Assembly (NCBI GenBank): GCA_037439425.1
Contig: JBBIWA010000026.1
Coordinates: 1 to 63,791 of the forward strand
Origin: JBBIWA01 sp037439425
GTDB taxonomy: Bacteria > Acidobacteriota > Blastocatellia > RBC074
Length of the DNA stretch: 63,791 nucleotides
Direction: 5' to 3'
Shown here: one piece after another, positions 8,125-17,482 of the stretch
How the letters are laid out: each line of letters opens with the position of its first letter
How positions within the stretch are numbered: the first letter of the stretch is position 1
The notes under the pieces: model-generated
Seen by the model: the letters and a program-made list of their open reading frames with translations, nothing else
Told to the model about the DNA's origin: nothing
The model's database searches: none
Translations under genes and position numbers: made by a program

Positions 8125-9465
8125 TTAAAGGGCGGGACTGAGCTTGAAATCATCAAACCAGACTCGTCCCAGCAGCGGACAGGGTGAGTCCGCACAGCGG
8201 TCACACTGAATGCGCACAACCACAGCCTCAGTCTCCGACGGGGTGGTGAATTTGACCGTGTAATCTTGCCAATCACTATCTCCCAGAGAGAGAGGCGCTG
8301 AAGTGACTCGCAGCCGATCATTGCTGACAACATCGGCCACCGCAATGAATGGGGCGCTGAGGCTGCGCAGTCCCTGAGTTTTGGCTGTAAAACTAAGTTG
8401 ATAGGTAGTGGCAGGGGCGACAGGAACAGTTTGTGTGGCGATGACTATTCCGGCGTTATCGCTTAGCTCGAAGTCCAGTCTTAAGCTGTAAGTACCAGAG
8501 CGGCGCTCCTGACCATCAAGCGACACCACTATCCCCTTACCCAGCCTGATTTGCCAGGTGAAAAACGGCTCGCTTGCTTCCAAACTGATTGCACGCTCGA
8601 AGCCCCCATTTGAAAGGAGTGACCCTTCATCCGGGGGCGCTAATTTAGCAGCCGAGGATGAACTCCATACCTCATAAGCGGCCCGGTATTGCCGGACCCC
8701 AAGCAAGGCATCCGCGATCAGACGCAGCTCAGCCTCCGTGGGACGGGCTATTTCACGCCAGACAGAAAGACCTTCGGCAACGCGGTTGCGTGAGATGAGC
8801 AACGAAACCAGTGGCGCCCGAGACTCAGCTACTGGCGATAAGGCTCTGGCCACTGCCTGAGCATCCCCGTTGAATGCATTCCAGGCCAAGCCAAAGATCA
8901 AAGGCAGAGCGGGCGGGTGGATTGCCAAGGCCACTTGCAGTTCGGCGAAGGCAGCCTCCTGCTCTCCGCTGCGCAGCAAGAGGTTACCCAATGCCCAGTG
9001 AGGCTCGAAATGACGAGGAGCGAGATGCACAGCTCGTTCCAGCGCCTGGCGGGCTTCAGGCTGTGCACCGCTGCGTTCAAGCGCGCGTCCCAATCCCACC
9101 CAGATGCGATAATCCTCCGGACTCATTTCGGCTGCAGCGCGCATCTCCGCAACAGCTACGGCTAACTTTTCCTCATCTCCGGTCTCCATCGCCGCGCTCA
9201 GGTAGAGCTGTCCCCGCTGGTAATGAATTAGCGGATCACACGAAGCGAAGCGGACTGCCGAGTCTGCCCCTGACAGCCGCAGCGACGTCTCCAAATCCAA
9301 TTTCCACCGCGCAAAGGTCATGAAGCTATCGCCAATGAGGGCACGAACGATAAACCAGCTCATCCCGGCCAACCCCGTTAGCAGCACCAGCAGGAATGTC
9401 AACCGCAGCGGAAGCGAGCGTAGCGTTAGAGTAATCATCAGCACCTCAACAATCAGGATTAGCAC
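8125..9465 (-). CDS. TPR protein with C-terminal jelly-roll (carbohydrate-binding-like) domain
   Basis: 446 residues. An N-terminal membrane anchor (about 5-45) is followed by three to four tetratricopeptide repeats (AAEMSPEDYRIWVGLGRALE, LERAVHLAPRHFEPHWALG, LQVALAIHPPALPL). The C-terminal ~155 residues (from LLSNGGFERAI to VWFDDFKLSPAL) have the layout of CBM4/9-like beta-sandwich domains. Such proteins are often encoded next to O-antigen ligase-like genes, as here, and may scaffold glycan assembly at the periplasmic face. The start may be either of two nearby in-frame ATG codons (MLILIVEVLM). Domain assignment is by pattern, not by search. Confidence 0.72.
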   Translation of the reverse strand: MLILIVEVLMITLTLRSLPLRLTFLLVLLTGLAGMSWFIVRALIGDSFMTFARWKLDLETSLRLSGADSAVRFASCDPLIHYQRGQLYLSAAMETGDEEKLAVAVAEMRAAAEMSPEDYRIWVGLGRALERSGAQPEARQALERAVHLAPRHFEPHWALGNLLLRSGEQEAAFAELQVALAIHPPALPLIFGLAWNAFNGDAQAVARALSPVAESRAPLVSLLISRNRVAEGLSVWREIARPTEAELRLIADALLGVRQYRAAYEVWSSSSAAKLAPPDEGSLLSNGGFERAISLEASEPFFTWQIRLGKGIVVSLDGQERRSGTYSLRLDFELSDNAGIVIATQTVPVAPATTYQLSFTAKTQGLRSLSAPFIAVADVVSNDRLRVTSAPLSLGDSDWQDYTVKFTTPSETEAVVVRIQCDRCADSPCPLLGRVWFDDFKLSPAL

Positions 9466-9820
9466 ACAGGCCTGCGAGAAACCCCGGCCGGTCAGGCTCT
9501 TTTCAAATTTCGGATTGCGGATTTAGATCCGCAATCTCAATATCAGCACACTACTTTTTCATGACTACCTACCCTGAGGCAGTCGCTCACGTCAAGCCCC
9601 TCCGTTCTAGGGAAGATGGATAAGGTTTCGTATCGTGTAGTTTTTTCCCTCACGCTACCCGATATGGAATAAAAACCACCTGAGAGAGGGCCAAAGCCTT
9701 TCCTGGAGTCTACTCTCATCCCTTTGAATTATTGATCTTTGCCCTGCTGGGTTAAAAACGGCCGTGTGGCATTGAGATTGCACGATAGCACACAGCAGAG
9801 TTACTAAGGAGGTTTAGAGC
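9466..9820. other. 355-bp intergenic region with perfect hairpin at 9513-9536
   Basis: Lies between divergent genes, so promoters of both neighbours are expected, but I cannot name boxes with confidence. The clear feature is a perfect 10-bp stem (gattgcggat 9513-9522 / atccgcaatc 9527-9536) with a four-base loop. It looks like a dispersed palindrome or an operator; no T-run follows. Nothing else was recognised. Confidence 0.5.
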
Positions 9821-10432
9821 ATGAGCAGAACGAAGCGTCTTATCTCGATCATTCTTTCAGGGGCATTGCTTCTAACAGGTTTTGTGCTTGGCCGTGTAAT
9901 GGGCCCGTCAAATGCGAATGCAGCAGATGATCATCAAGCTGCTTTGGCGGCCAGCGCTGCCGAGCCCAACCCGTCACCCGCTGTGGCTAATCCAGCTCAG
10001 CCCGATCCCTCTTCCACTGTGGCCAGCGAAAGCCAGTTTTATCTGAGCGATTACAAGACCGGTTACGCTGACGGCTATCAGGCTGGGCTGACCGGGCAAG
10101 GTCCCAATCTGGTTAATACCACGCGCGCAGGATACCAGGAAGGATTCAAGAAAGGATTCAGCGATGGTTACCAGGCGCAAGTCGGTGCGCCGGCAGAACT
10201 GCGAGCGACCACCAGCAACACAGCTTTTGCCCGGCCAGTAGTCTATCGCCGTGCTCCTCGCTCAGCCAGACGCCGAAACTCGAAGCTGAAGACTGCGCTT
10301 ACTATTGCCGCACCAGCAGCCATTGGTGCTGGCGTTGGAGCAATCGCGGGCGGTAAGAAGGGCGCCGGAGCAGGTGCATTGATTGGGGGTGGTGCGGGTG
10401 CCCTCTATCACCTGATCAAGAACCGCGATTGA
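9821..10432 (+). CDS. Secreted glycine-zipper protein (YMGG-like)
   Basis: 203 residues. The signal peptide spans about 1-35 (LISIILSGALLLTGFVLG, ending ANAADD). The middle holds two repeats of the form YxxGYxDGYQAG / YQEGFKKGFSDGYQA. After a basic RRAPRSARRR stretch, the last 50 residues form a glycine-zipper (IGAGVGAIAGGKKGAGAGAL), the pattern of YMGG/Rick_17kDa-like proteins that insert in or associate with outer membranes. A strong ribosome-binding site (AAGGAGG) precedes the ATG. It is probably monocistronic, with a hairpin terminator 25 bp after the stop. Function unknown. Confidence 0.82.
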   Translation: MSRTKRLISIILSGALLLTGFVLGRVMGPSNANAADDHQAALAASAAEPNPSPAVANPAQPDPSSTVASESQFYLSDYKTGYADGYQAGLTGQGPNLVNTTRAGYQEGFKKGFSDGYQAQVGAPAELRATTSNTAFARPVVYRRAPRSARRRNSKLKTALTIAAPAAIGAGVGAIAGGKKGAGAGALIGGGAGALYHLIKNRD

Positions 10433-10456
10433 ACTTGATCAGTTTATCGCTGCTTC

Positions 10457-10484
10457 AAGGGCTGCCTTACGAGCAGCCCCTTTG
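10457..10484 (+). terminator. Rho-independent-like terminator after the glycine-zipper gene
   Basis: gggctgc (10459-10465) pairs perfectly with gcagccc (10473-10479) over a seven-base loop and is followed by CTTTG. The T-run is short, so efficiency may be modest. Confidence 0.6.
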
Positions 10485-10713
10485 TTCACTTACGCTTGTT
10501 CACCTCAGGGATCGCAGTCTCGCTTCTGAAAACGACTTGAAAAGTGAGAGCGAAGCTACCAAGTATGAGCGCCTCAGCTTGAAGAGAACTGACCACACCT
10601 GAAGCTTCATTTGCCTTGCACCCCACGGCAGCGGAGGCTAAGATCACATCGTTTGATTCTTCGCTTAAGCGTCACGCTCAGACTTGAGCTAATACGTAGA
10701 GGTCTTTTTCCCT

Positions 10714-12198
10714 ATGACCAAACCGCGAACTCTCGGTGAACTCAAGGCAGCAGGCTATCGGCGCCGTTCGGTCAAAGATGAGGTCCGGCACAACCTGATC
10801 CACAAGCTGCGCCAAGGGGAAACTCTCTTTCCCGGCATCATCGGTTACGATGATACGGTCATCCCGCAGATCGTCAATGCGCTGCTGGCGCGCCACAACA
10901 TCATCTTGCTCGGCTTGCGCGGACAGGCCAAGAGCCGGATCTTGCGCGAGCTGACAGGGCTGCTCGATGAAGAGATCCCGGTGCTGGATGGATCAGAAGT
11001 CAATGATGACCCCCTGGCTCCGATCAGCGCCTACGGGAGGCAATTGATCGCCGAACGCGGCGACGAGGCGCCGATTGCGTGGCTCGGGCGTGAGGCGCGC
11101 TACGTCGAAAAACTAGCTACCCCAGATGTAACCATCGCTGATCTCATCGGCGATGTAGACCCAATCAAAGCGGCACGCGGCGGACATCTGCTCTCGGATG
11201 AGTTGACGATTCATTATGGTCTGCTGCCCCGCGCTAATCGCGGCATCTTCGCAATAAATGAACTACCCGACCTGGCAGGCAAGATTCAGGTCGGACTCTT
11301 CAACATTATGCAAGAGGGTGACGTCCAGATTAAGGGCTATCCGGTGCGCTTGCCGTTAGATGTGCTGCTGGTCTTCTCCGCCAACCCGGAAGATTACACC
11401 GCTCGCGGTAAGATCATCACGCCACTTAAAGATCGTATCGGAGCGGAAATTCAAACCCACTATCCCGCAACGCTGGCGCACGGCATGGCGATCACCAAAC
11501 AAGAAGCCTGGACTGATCGCTATCTGGACGGCCATAGCTCGATCCGGCTAGAAGTGAAGATCTGCCCAGCGATCCGGGAAATCATCGAACAGATCGCTTT
11601 TCTCGCGCGCGCCGATAAACGCATTGACCGGCGCTCCGGTGTAAGCCAGCGTCTACCCATCTCGGTCCTGGAAAGCGTGGTCTCAAATGCCGAGCGGCGC
11701 GCGCTCCAGAATGGCGAGATGGTGGTTACGCCGCGTATCGGCGACATCTACGCTGCCCTCCCAGCGATCACCGGCAAGATCGAACTTGAGTATGAAGGCG
11801 AGCAGGTTGGCGCCGAGCGCATCGCGCGCGACTTAATTCGCAAGGCTTGCGGCGAGGTCTTCGCTGAACGCTATGCGGGCATAGATCTGCTGAAGGTGCT
11901 GGACTATTTCAATCAGGGCCACACACTGACGGTGGCCGAGATGGCAAGTGAGACGGAAGTGTTCAAGCAATTCAAGAGTGTGCGTGGCCTGCTGGATGCG
12001 GCGCGCAGTGGCAGGCTAGAGGACGAGTCAACCGGCTCACTCATCGTCGCCTGCGAACTCGTGCTTGAAGGTCTGCACGCGCAGAAGAAGCTGGCGCGCA
12101 ATGAGGCCCGTGGCAGCGCCAGCTACAGCCAGCTTGAGCCTAAACGCCCACTGCGGCGACAGGCATTTGATGATTGGAGCAGCGGCAGGGTAAACTGA
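10714..12198 (+). CDS. AAA+ ATPase, magnesium-chelatase subunit I / MoxR-like
   Basis: 494 residues. The AAA+ core has a P-loop-like GLRGQAKSR near residue 70 (Ala where the invariant Gly of GKS normally stands), Walker B-like GIFAINELPDL near 175 and a sensor region LVFSANPEDYTARG near 220. Mg-chelatase I-type ATPases act as hexameric rings that remodel or activate a partner, usually a VWA-domain protein; the next gene on this strand encodes such a VWA protein, so the pair is likely a functional unit resembling RavA-ViaA or ChlI-ChlD. It is not pigment-specific, since no chlorophyll gene is visible. The Ala substitution may weaken ATP binding or be tolerated, as in other ATPases of this subgroup. 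Confidence 0.8.
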   Translation: MTKPRTLGELKAAGYRRRSVKDEVRHNLIHKLRQGETLFPGIIGYDDTVIPQIVNALLARHNIILLGLRGQAKSRILRELTGLLDEEIPVLDGSEVNDDPLAPISAYGRQLIAERGDEAPIAWLGREARYVEKLATPDVTIADLIGDVDPIKAARGGHLLSDELTIHYGLLPRANRGIFAINELPDLAGKIQVGLFNIMQEGDVQIKGYPVRLPLDVLLVFSANPEDYTARGKIITPLKDRIGAEIQTHYPATLAHGMAITKQEAWTDRYLDGHSSIRLEVKICPAIREIIEQIAFLARADKRIDRRSGVSQRLPISVLESVVSNAERRALQNGEMVVTPRIGDIYAALPAITGKIELEYEGEQVGAERIARDLIRKACGEVFAERYAGIDLLKVLDYFNQGHTLTVAEMASETEVFKQFKSVRGLLDAARSGRLEDESTGSLIVACELVLEGLHAQKKLARNEARGSASYSQLEPKRPLRRQAFDDWSSGRVN

Positions 12199-12233
12199 GT
12201 TTTCGCTCAGATTCCAACATGGAGGAAACTTAG

Positions 12234-12347
12234 CCCCCACCTCTTCCCAAAGAGATTGAAGATCAAGTTTTGCAGGGAGAGCGTCTTGCGTTTTTGTCCA
12301 TGTTGCCCGATGAATGTGTTGATCTTATCGTGACCTCACCACCCTAG
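12234..12347 (+). pseudogene. DNA methyltransferase N-terminal remnant
   Basis: One frame reads QVLQGERLAFLSMLPDECVD followed by LIVTSPP and then TAG. This is the start of an N4-cytosine/N6-adenine (beta-class) DNA methyltransferase, including catalytic motif IV (TSPP, normally TSPPY). The frame stops immediately after the motif. A second short open stretch in another frame (12350-12415, GKFEPSLKHFLDEVTARLKS then stop) may be its detached tail. No restriction endonuclease is nearby. It sits between the ATPase and VWA genes, which otherwise look like an operon. Confidence 0.7.
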
Positions 12348-12445
12348 CGGGCAAGTTTGAGCCCAGCCTGAAGCATTTTCTGGATGAAGTGACAGCACGT
12401 CTCAAATCTGCCTAGCGAAAGCAGGACGAAAGGTTGCATGCTGGT

Positions 12446-13828
12446 ATGCGTTACACAAGCTACTCAAAGTGGACCGGAGAAAGCTGGGATGAGATCAGTC
12501 TTGAAGAGTTGATGGAAGCCCTCGCCGATTATTTGTTACAAAGCGGCTTTCAAGATCAATTCTGGCGGCAGTATCGGCGCTCATCGCGCAACTGGAATGA
12601 TGATGACTTCGAGCCGTTCGATGCGGAAGACGCGCTCGAATCATTGCGCCGCGCAATCCGCGATGCATTGCGCAACTCTGGCTTGCTCGACCAGGAGCAG
12701 TATAACCAGCTCTTTGATGAAAACGGCCAGGCGCGCGATGAACGGCTTGATGAGCTGATCGACCGGCTGATTCAGCGGCTGCTGCAAGAAGGTTATTTGA
12801 GCGTGCAGGGTGATGCAGAGGATTTGGAAGCTTTGTTTGGGGAGGCGAGTGAAGATAGTGAAGCTCAGCATGCGCGCTGGCGCAATCGGTCACAGCAGGG
12901 CAAAACAGACCCCTACCAAAAGCCGAACATCAAATTTGAGATCACCGAAAAGGGCCTGGATTTCCTCGGCTACAAGACGCTGAAGAACTTAATGGCCAGC
13001 CTCGGCAAATCATCCTTTGGCCGCCATGACACGAATTATCTGGCGACCGGCGTGGAAGCTTACGAAGCCTCGAAGCCTTATGAGTTCGGCGATACGCTCA
13101 ATCTCGATCTCACAGCGACGCTACTTTCGGCCATCAGCCGCGAGGGACTCGGCGTGCCGCTCAATCTCGAATACAAAGACTTAATGGTGCGCCAATCGGA
13201 GTATCAATCGTCATGCGCGACAGTGCTGATGCTCGATTGTTCGCATTCAATGATCCTGTATGGCGAAGACCGCTTCACCCCGGCCAAACGCGTGGCGATT
13301 GCGCTGGCGCATCTGATCCGCACCCAGTATCCGGGCGACAGCCTGCGTCTGGTGCTCTTTCACGATTCAGCCGAAGAAGTGCCGCTGGCGAAACTGGCCA
13401 GCGTTCAGGTCGGCCCCTTTCACACTAACACTTGCGAAGGCTTGAAGCTGGCGCGCCGCATCTTGATGTCGCAGCGCAAAGACATGCGCCAGATCATTAT
13501 GATCACCGATGGCAAACCTTCAGCGCTCTTCATTGACGACCATCCTTACAGTCACACGCGCGGCAAAGGCGAAGGCCGCCGGCTTTACAAAAATCCGATG
13601 GGCTTGGACCCGATGATCGTTGAGGCGACGCTGGCCGAAGCGGCTGAGTGCCGGCGCGCCGGGATTATCGTCAATACGTTTATGCTCACAGACGATTACT
13701 ACCTGGTCGAGTTCGTCAAGCAGCTGACTGAAATCGCGCAGGGCAAAGCTTACTTTACGACCAGCCTCAGTCTGGGCGAGTATGTGATGATGGATTTCAT
13801 CAGACGCAAGACCAGCCGGGTGAGATAG
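12446..13828 (+). CDS. VWA-domain protein (partner of the AAA+ ATPase)
   Basis: About 460 residues. An acidic N-terminal helical half contains a long run of charged residues. The von Willebrand factor A domain begins near residue 255 with the MIDAS motif intact (MLDCSHSM, pattern DxSxS) and the later IIMITDGKPSA. It ends with KAYFTTSLSLGEYVMMDF, typical of VWA proteins paired with Mg-chelatase-like ATPases. I prefer ATG 12446; a TTG at 12434 lies too close to the AAAGG ribosome-binding site at 12429-12433. It is on the same strand as the ATPase, 247 bp after it, with the methyltransferase remnant between. Confidence 0.82.
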   Translation: MRYTSYSKWTGESWDEISLEELMEALADYLLQSGFQDQFWRQYRRSSRNWNDDDFEPFDAEDALESLRRAIRDALRNSGLLDQEQYNQLFDENGQARDERLDELIDRLIQRLLQEGYLSVQGDAEDLEALFGEASEDSEAQHARWRNRSQQGKTDPYQKPNIKFEITEKGLDFLGYKTLKNLMASLGKSSFGRHDTNYLATGVEAYEASKPYEFGDTLNLDLTATLLSAISREGLGVPLNLEYKDLMVRQSEYQSSCATVLMLDCSHSMILYGEDRFTPAKRVAIALAHLIRTQYPGDSLRLVLFHDSAEEVPLAKLASVQVGPFHTNTCEGLKLARRILMSQRKDMRQIIMITDGKPSALFIDDHPYSHTRGKGEGRRLYKNPMGLDPMIVEATLAEAAECRRAGIIVNTFMLTDDYYLVEFVKQLTEIAQGKAYFTTSLSLGEYVMMDFIRRKTSRVR

Positions 13829-13898
13829 TTTCTCACTACCCCACACTGCTATAATCGCAGCCAGCCCCCGTATCCAAACTGGTGAGAGGATTAAATCA

Positions 13899-16295
13899 AT
13901 GGGTAGTCGCCTTTTTATCCTGGCCTTCATTTTGCTGCTTGCCTTCTGCCCCCCAGCTAGCACACAAATCCGGCCCCAGCAACACGCACAGTTGCGCGCG
14001 GCACTGGCTCGCCACGAGCTTGAGGCAGTTGAGCAGTCGCTGCGCCGACTAGAGAAAACCGCGCCCCTGGCGTTTGTCAATAACAACTACGACTACCTGC
14101 TGGCGCGCGTGCTCGAACGCCGTGAGGCAAGAGCTGAAGCAAAACTTATTTACCAGAAAGTGGTCGCCCGCAAATCGCCGCTCGCCGGATATGCGCTCTT
14201 TCATCTGGCTGAGATTGCGCGCGCCAGTGGCCAATTTGCGGAAGAACAATCGTTGCTCCGCCGCTTGACGAAGGAGCACCCCAGTCATGTGTGGCGCGAG
14301 CGCGCGCTCAGGCGGCTAGGGGCAAGCTACCTGAAGACTGGTCAATACGAGGAGGCAATAGCGACGCTGAAACCTCTAAGCGGCACCAGCGGCTTACTCG
14401 CTCGCGATGCACTGGCGAAGATCGGGCAGGCGCAGCTGGCGCTCAAACAGACGGCAGCGGCGCGCGCGACTTTTGAAAGCCTGATCAGGAATGGCGCGGT
14501 GGATGACGCAGCGCTCAGAGCGATCGCCAAACTCGATCAGATAGACGAAGCGACACAGGCGACCTTAACTGAAGCCGAGCACCTTCGCCGCGCGCGCATT
14601 TATCAAACCAATCGCCACTTCGCTCAGGCGCGAAAGCACTGGTTGGCGATCATCGACCGATTCCCACAAAGCGCGCGCCGCGCCGAAGCGCTTTTCCAAT
14701 TAGGGCGCGGCTACTTTCTCGAAGACAATTTTCAGGAAGCGATCCGCTTCTACGAGCGCGTGCACAAGGAGTTTCCCCAAACGGATGAGGGGGAGCAGGG
14801 ATTCTATTTCGTGGGTCACTGCTACCAGTACCTCAACGAGGCTGACCGCGCCATTGCGCGCTACGAAGAATTTCTCAAGGCTTATCCGCAAAGCAAGTAT
14901 GTCGGCACCTGTCACCTCAATGCGATTGATACGTTGCGCTCGGCAGGCCGGGACCAGGAGGCGCTCAATTGGGCTGCCCGCGCTCAGGCCAATGTCAACG
15001 ATAAATTCATCAAAGTTACCGCGCTCTTTCACCAGGCGAGAATTCATCTGGCGCAGGAAAACTACGCCGCCGCCTTGGCTGACTTCACCAGGCTCAGCTC
15101 AATGAACCTCAATGTGAGCGGCGCGGTTGCGACGACCAATCCGGCTGAAGTGACCTTCATGCGCGCTTACTGTTTGGAGAAGCTGGGGCGCTTTGCGGAA
15201 GCGGCAGACCTGTATCTGGCGCTGCCTGAAGGGCGCAGTTCTGCGCGCAGCTATTATGGCTACCGCGCCAGTGAGCGGCTGCGCGCGCTCAGCACCAACC
15301 TGCGCGCCAAGAATCTGATCGCTGATCGCTTGAGCAGATATCTAGCCCAGGCGCGCCAGGCTCATAAGCAGGGCAATGCCGTGGCGGCCAAAGCGGCCGC
15401 CAATCAAGTGCTGCGACTAACTGACAATCCACAGACGCGTGAGGAGATGCTCAAGCTCCTGCGCGCAGCCTATGCCAAATTGCCAGACTATCAATTGCCA
15501 AGCTTCACGCTGATTGCTGCTGGGCGCACCGCTCCACTCAGCGAGGGCCAATCCCCAGCCACTGACACCAGCCATCGGACACTAGCCAATGAATTGCTCT
15601 TTCTCGGCCTTTACGATGAAGGGGCCGTGGAACTGGCCGCAGCGACCTCAGATCCATCGCGCGATTGGGCCTACTCGATGGCGGTCTACTCCGCGCGCGG
15701 TGATCAAGCCAGTCAGTCTATCAGGTTTGCTGAGCCGCTTTTCAACTCCGTGCCTGATGATTACAGACTAGAATTACTGCCGCGCGAATTGGCCCTGCTG
15801 CTCTACCCCATGCCCTATCGCGATGCGCTAGCGCGTTACGCAGTGCCGCGCGGCGTTGACCCACTCTTTGTGCTGGCGCTCGCGCGACAGGAGAGCCGCT
15901 TCGATCCGACGGCCAAGAGCCCGGCCGCCGCGCGTGGCCTGTTGCAATTTATCCCTTCGACTGCAGAGGAGATCGCCGCTCAGCTCAAGCTTAGTGATTT
16001 TGAACTGGATGATCTCTATGATCCGAAAGTCGCCATCCTCTTCGGCTCACATTACCTGCAGAAGCTCTTCGCTGAGCTCGGCACACCGCAAGCAGTTGCC
16101 GCTGCCTACAATGGAAGTGAAGCTTCTGCGCGGCGCTCCCTGGCCCGCGCACGCAGTAATGAGATTGACCGGGTTGTGATTGAGATTGGCAAAAAAGAGA
16201 CAAAGGAGTATGTCTTCATCGTGATGAATAACTTTTGGATCTATCAGGCGCTCTCTCGCGAAGAAGACTCCGGGCAGCGTGCAGCACGACCATGA
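13899..16295 (+). CDS. Lytic transglycosylase (Slt70-like) with TPR-like superhelix
   Basis: 798 residues. A signal peptide (about 1-23, LFILAFILLLAFCPPAS) is followed by a long array of tetratricopeptide-like helices (for example LFQLGRGYFLEDNFQEAIRF and YQYLNEADRAIARYEEFLKA). The C-terminal SLT domain (about 640-780) has the catalytic Glu in ALARQESRFDPTAKS, then ARGLLQFIPSTAEEIAA and AAYNGSE. This is the Slt70 layout, a periplasmic enzyme that cleaves peptidoglycan to 1,6-anhydromuropeptides. The start ATG 13899 gives a clean signal peptide. It follows the VWA gene by 70 bp on the same strand. Confidence 0.88.
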   Translation: MGSRLFILAFILLLAFCPPASTQIRPQQHAQLRAALARHELEAVEQSLRRLEKTAPLAFVNNNYDYLLARVLERREARAEAKLIYQKVVARKSPLAGYALFHLAEIARASGQFAEEQSLLRRLTKEHPSHVWRERALRRLGASYLKTGQYEEAIATLKPLSGTSGLLARDALAKIGQAQLALKQTAAARATFESLIRNGAVDDAALRAIAKLDQIDEATQATLTEAEHLRRARIYQTNRHFAQARKHWLAIIDRFPQSARRAEALFQLGRGYFLEDNFQEAIRFYERVHKEFPQTDEGEQGFYFVGHCYQYLNEADRAIARYEEFLKAYPQSKYVGTCHLNAIDTLRSAGRDQEALNWAARAQANVNDKFIKVTALFHQARIHLAQENYAAALADFTRLSSMNLNVSGAVATTNPAEVTFMRAYCLEKLGRFAEAADLYLALPEGRSSARSYYGYRASERLRALSTNLRAKNLIADRLSRYLAQARQAHKQGNAVAAKAAANQVLRLTDNPQTREEMLKLLRAAYAKLPDYQLPSFTLIAAGRTAPLSEGQSPATDTSHRTLANELLFLGLYDEGAVELAAATSDPSRDWAYSMAVYSARGDQASQSIRFAEPLFNSVPDDYRLELLPRELALLLYPMPYRDALARYAVPRGVDPLFVLALARQESRFDPTAKSPAAARGLLQFIPSTAEEIAAQLKLSDFELDDLYDPKVAILFGSHYLQKLFAELGTPQAVAAAYNGSEASARRSLARARSNEIDRVVIEIGKKETKEYVFIVMNNFWIYQALSREEDSGQRAARP

Positions 16296-16329
16296 GCTTG
16301 ACGTTGAGTGCGCGGCGCGAGAGGAATAA

Positions 16330-16368
16330 GGAAAATTATCAAACCTCCTGTTTGATAAATGATTTTCC
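16330..16368. terminator. Hairpin downstream of the lytic transglycosylase gene
   Basis: A perfect 9-bp stem (ttatcaaac 16336-16344 / gtttgataa 16350-16358) with a five-base loop sits inside a second pairing ggaaaa / ttttcc. It lies 35 bp after the stop. No clean T-run follows, so termination is plausible rather than certain. Confidence 0.45.
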
Positions 16369-16406
16369 TTCTCCCAAACACTCAAGTGAGGCTCAGTTCA
16401 CTCGTT

Positions 16407-17402
16407 TATAGCGGTTTTCAAATGAGTGAGAAGGTATGGCCACAATGCCCGAACCAACCACAAATATCATCAACGGTGATCCTCTCCAATGACTCTTGCT
16501 AGAACGTCAAGCAGTTTGCGCACGGTTCGAGCTTTGACCTTACGTAACACTTCTTCGATCTTTGAAATCCACTCCTCGATCGGGTTGAAATCCGGAGAAT
16601 AGGCTGGGATATGTCTGACACTTGCTTCGGCTGCCTCGATCAAGCTGATCGACCGCATAGCGGAACTTCACCAGATCGAGCAGCAAGATGTCGCCGGGGA
16701 GCAAAGTTGGGAGGAGAGATTTCTCGACATATGCGTCAAAGACTTGTGTGTCTGCTGCGCCTTCGATACTCATCCTCGGGCCAACTCCGCTAAAGTTCAA
16801 CGAGCTGATGGTCGATATATTTCTGTTGAACGGCTCACTGACTTGCGGCCACAATCTCCTTGTGGAGATCGAGCGTGAGTGGGTGTCATCGCAATGCTGA
16901 TGCTGAATTCGTCAACGAAGACTAACTTCTCGAGGGGTAGCCTTTTTTGCTGCTTTGCGAACCTGGCCTTTTCGACCGGATCGGCCTGCGGATGCTCGGA
17001 TAGTCTTTTTTTCGAGACAAGCCGAGCGAGTGCAAGAGCGCAGCAGATGGTTGAAACGTTGACTTCAACTCGCGCCTTTTTCTTCAGCTGCTCGCATAAC
17101 TCGTCAAGCGTCGCATCGGGTGACTGCCGCCACCAGATCGGTCAAGATCATCAAACGGTCTTCGTTCGATTTGGCTTGCGCGCCCCCGCCGTATGGCCAA
17201 GGGGTAATCTCTCCCCGCTCACGCCTCTGGCGCAGCAGCTTGTAGATGGAGGATTGAGGAAGGCCGAACCAAGTGGCAATTTCGCATCTGGCTCCGACGC
17301 CGCGATCTACGGCATCGACAATTCGCGTACGAAGACCTAATGAGTAAGCCATAGCATTATTTAGTCTCATCCTGGATACTCATTCAACTGAAAACCGCTG
17401 TA
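16407..17402 (-). mobile_element. IS630-family element, inactivated
   Basis: Terminal inverted repeats match with one mismatch: tagcggttttca at 16409-16420 on the left and tgaaaaccgctg at 17389-17400 on the right, whose reverse complement is cagcggttttca. Each is bordered by TA (16407-16408 and 17401-17402), the expected IS630 target duplication. The body of about 992 bp is a normal IS630 size. Its transposase, on the minus strand, is broken by several frameshifts. It lies directly upstream of the first attC-like site. Confidence 0.82.
16470..17352 (-). pseudogene. IS630-type transposase, frameshifted
   Basis: Reading from 17352, the N-terminus MAYSLGLRTRIVDAVDRGVG followed by LPQSSIYKLLRQRRERG is the helix-turn-helix of IS630 transposases. 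Catalytic pieces are scattered over different frames: FVDEFSIS (first Asp) near 16910, PGDILLLDLVKF (second Asp region) near 16680, and YSPDFNPIEEWISKIEE (final Glu) near 16590. At least three frame changes are needed to join them, so no active enzyme can be made from this copy. Confidence 0.85.
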
Positions 17403-17482
17403 AGGAGGAAGTAGATGCAATTATCACAGACCAAACGAGGATGCTTACGCAAATGATGAACTTGTGTAGAGAATAAAAGACA

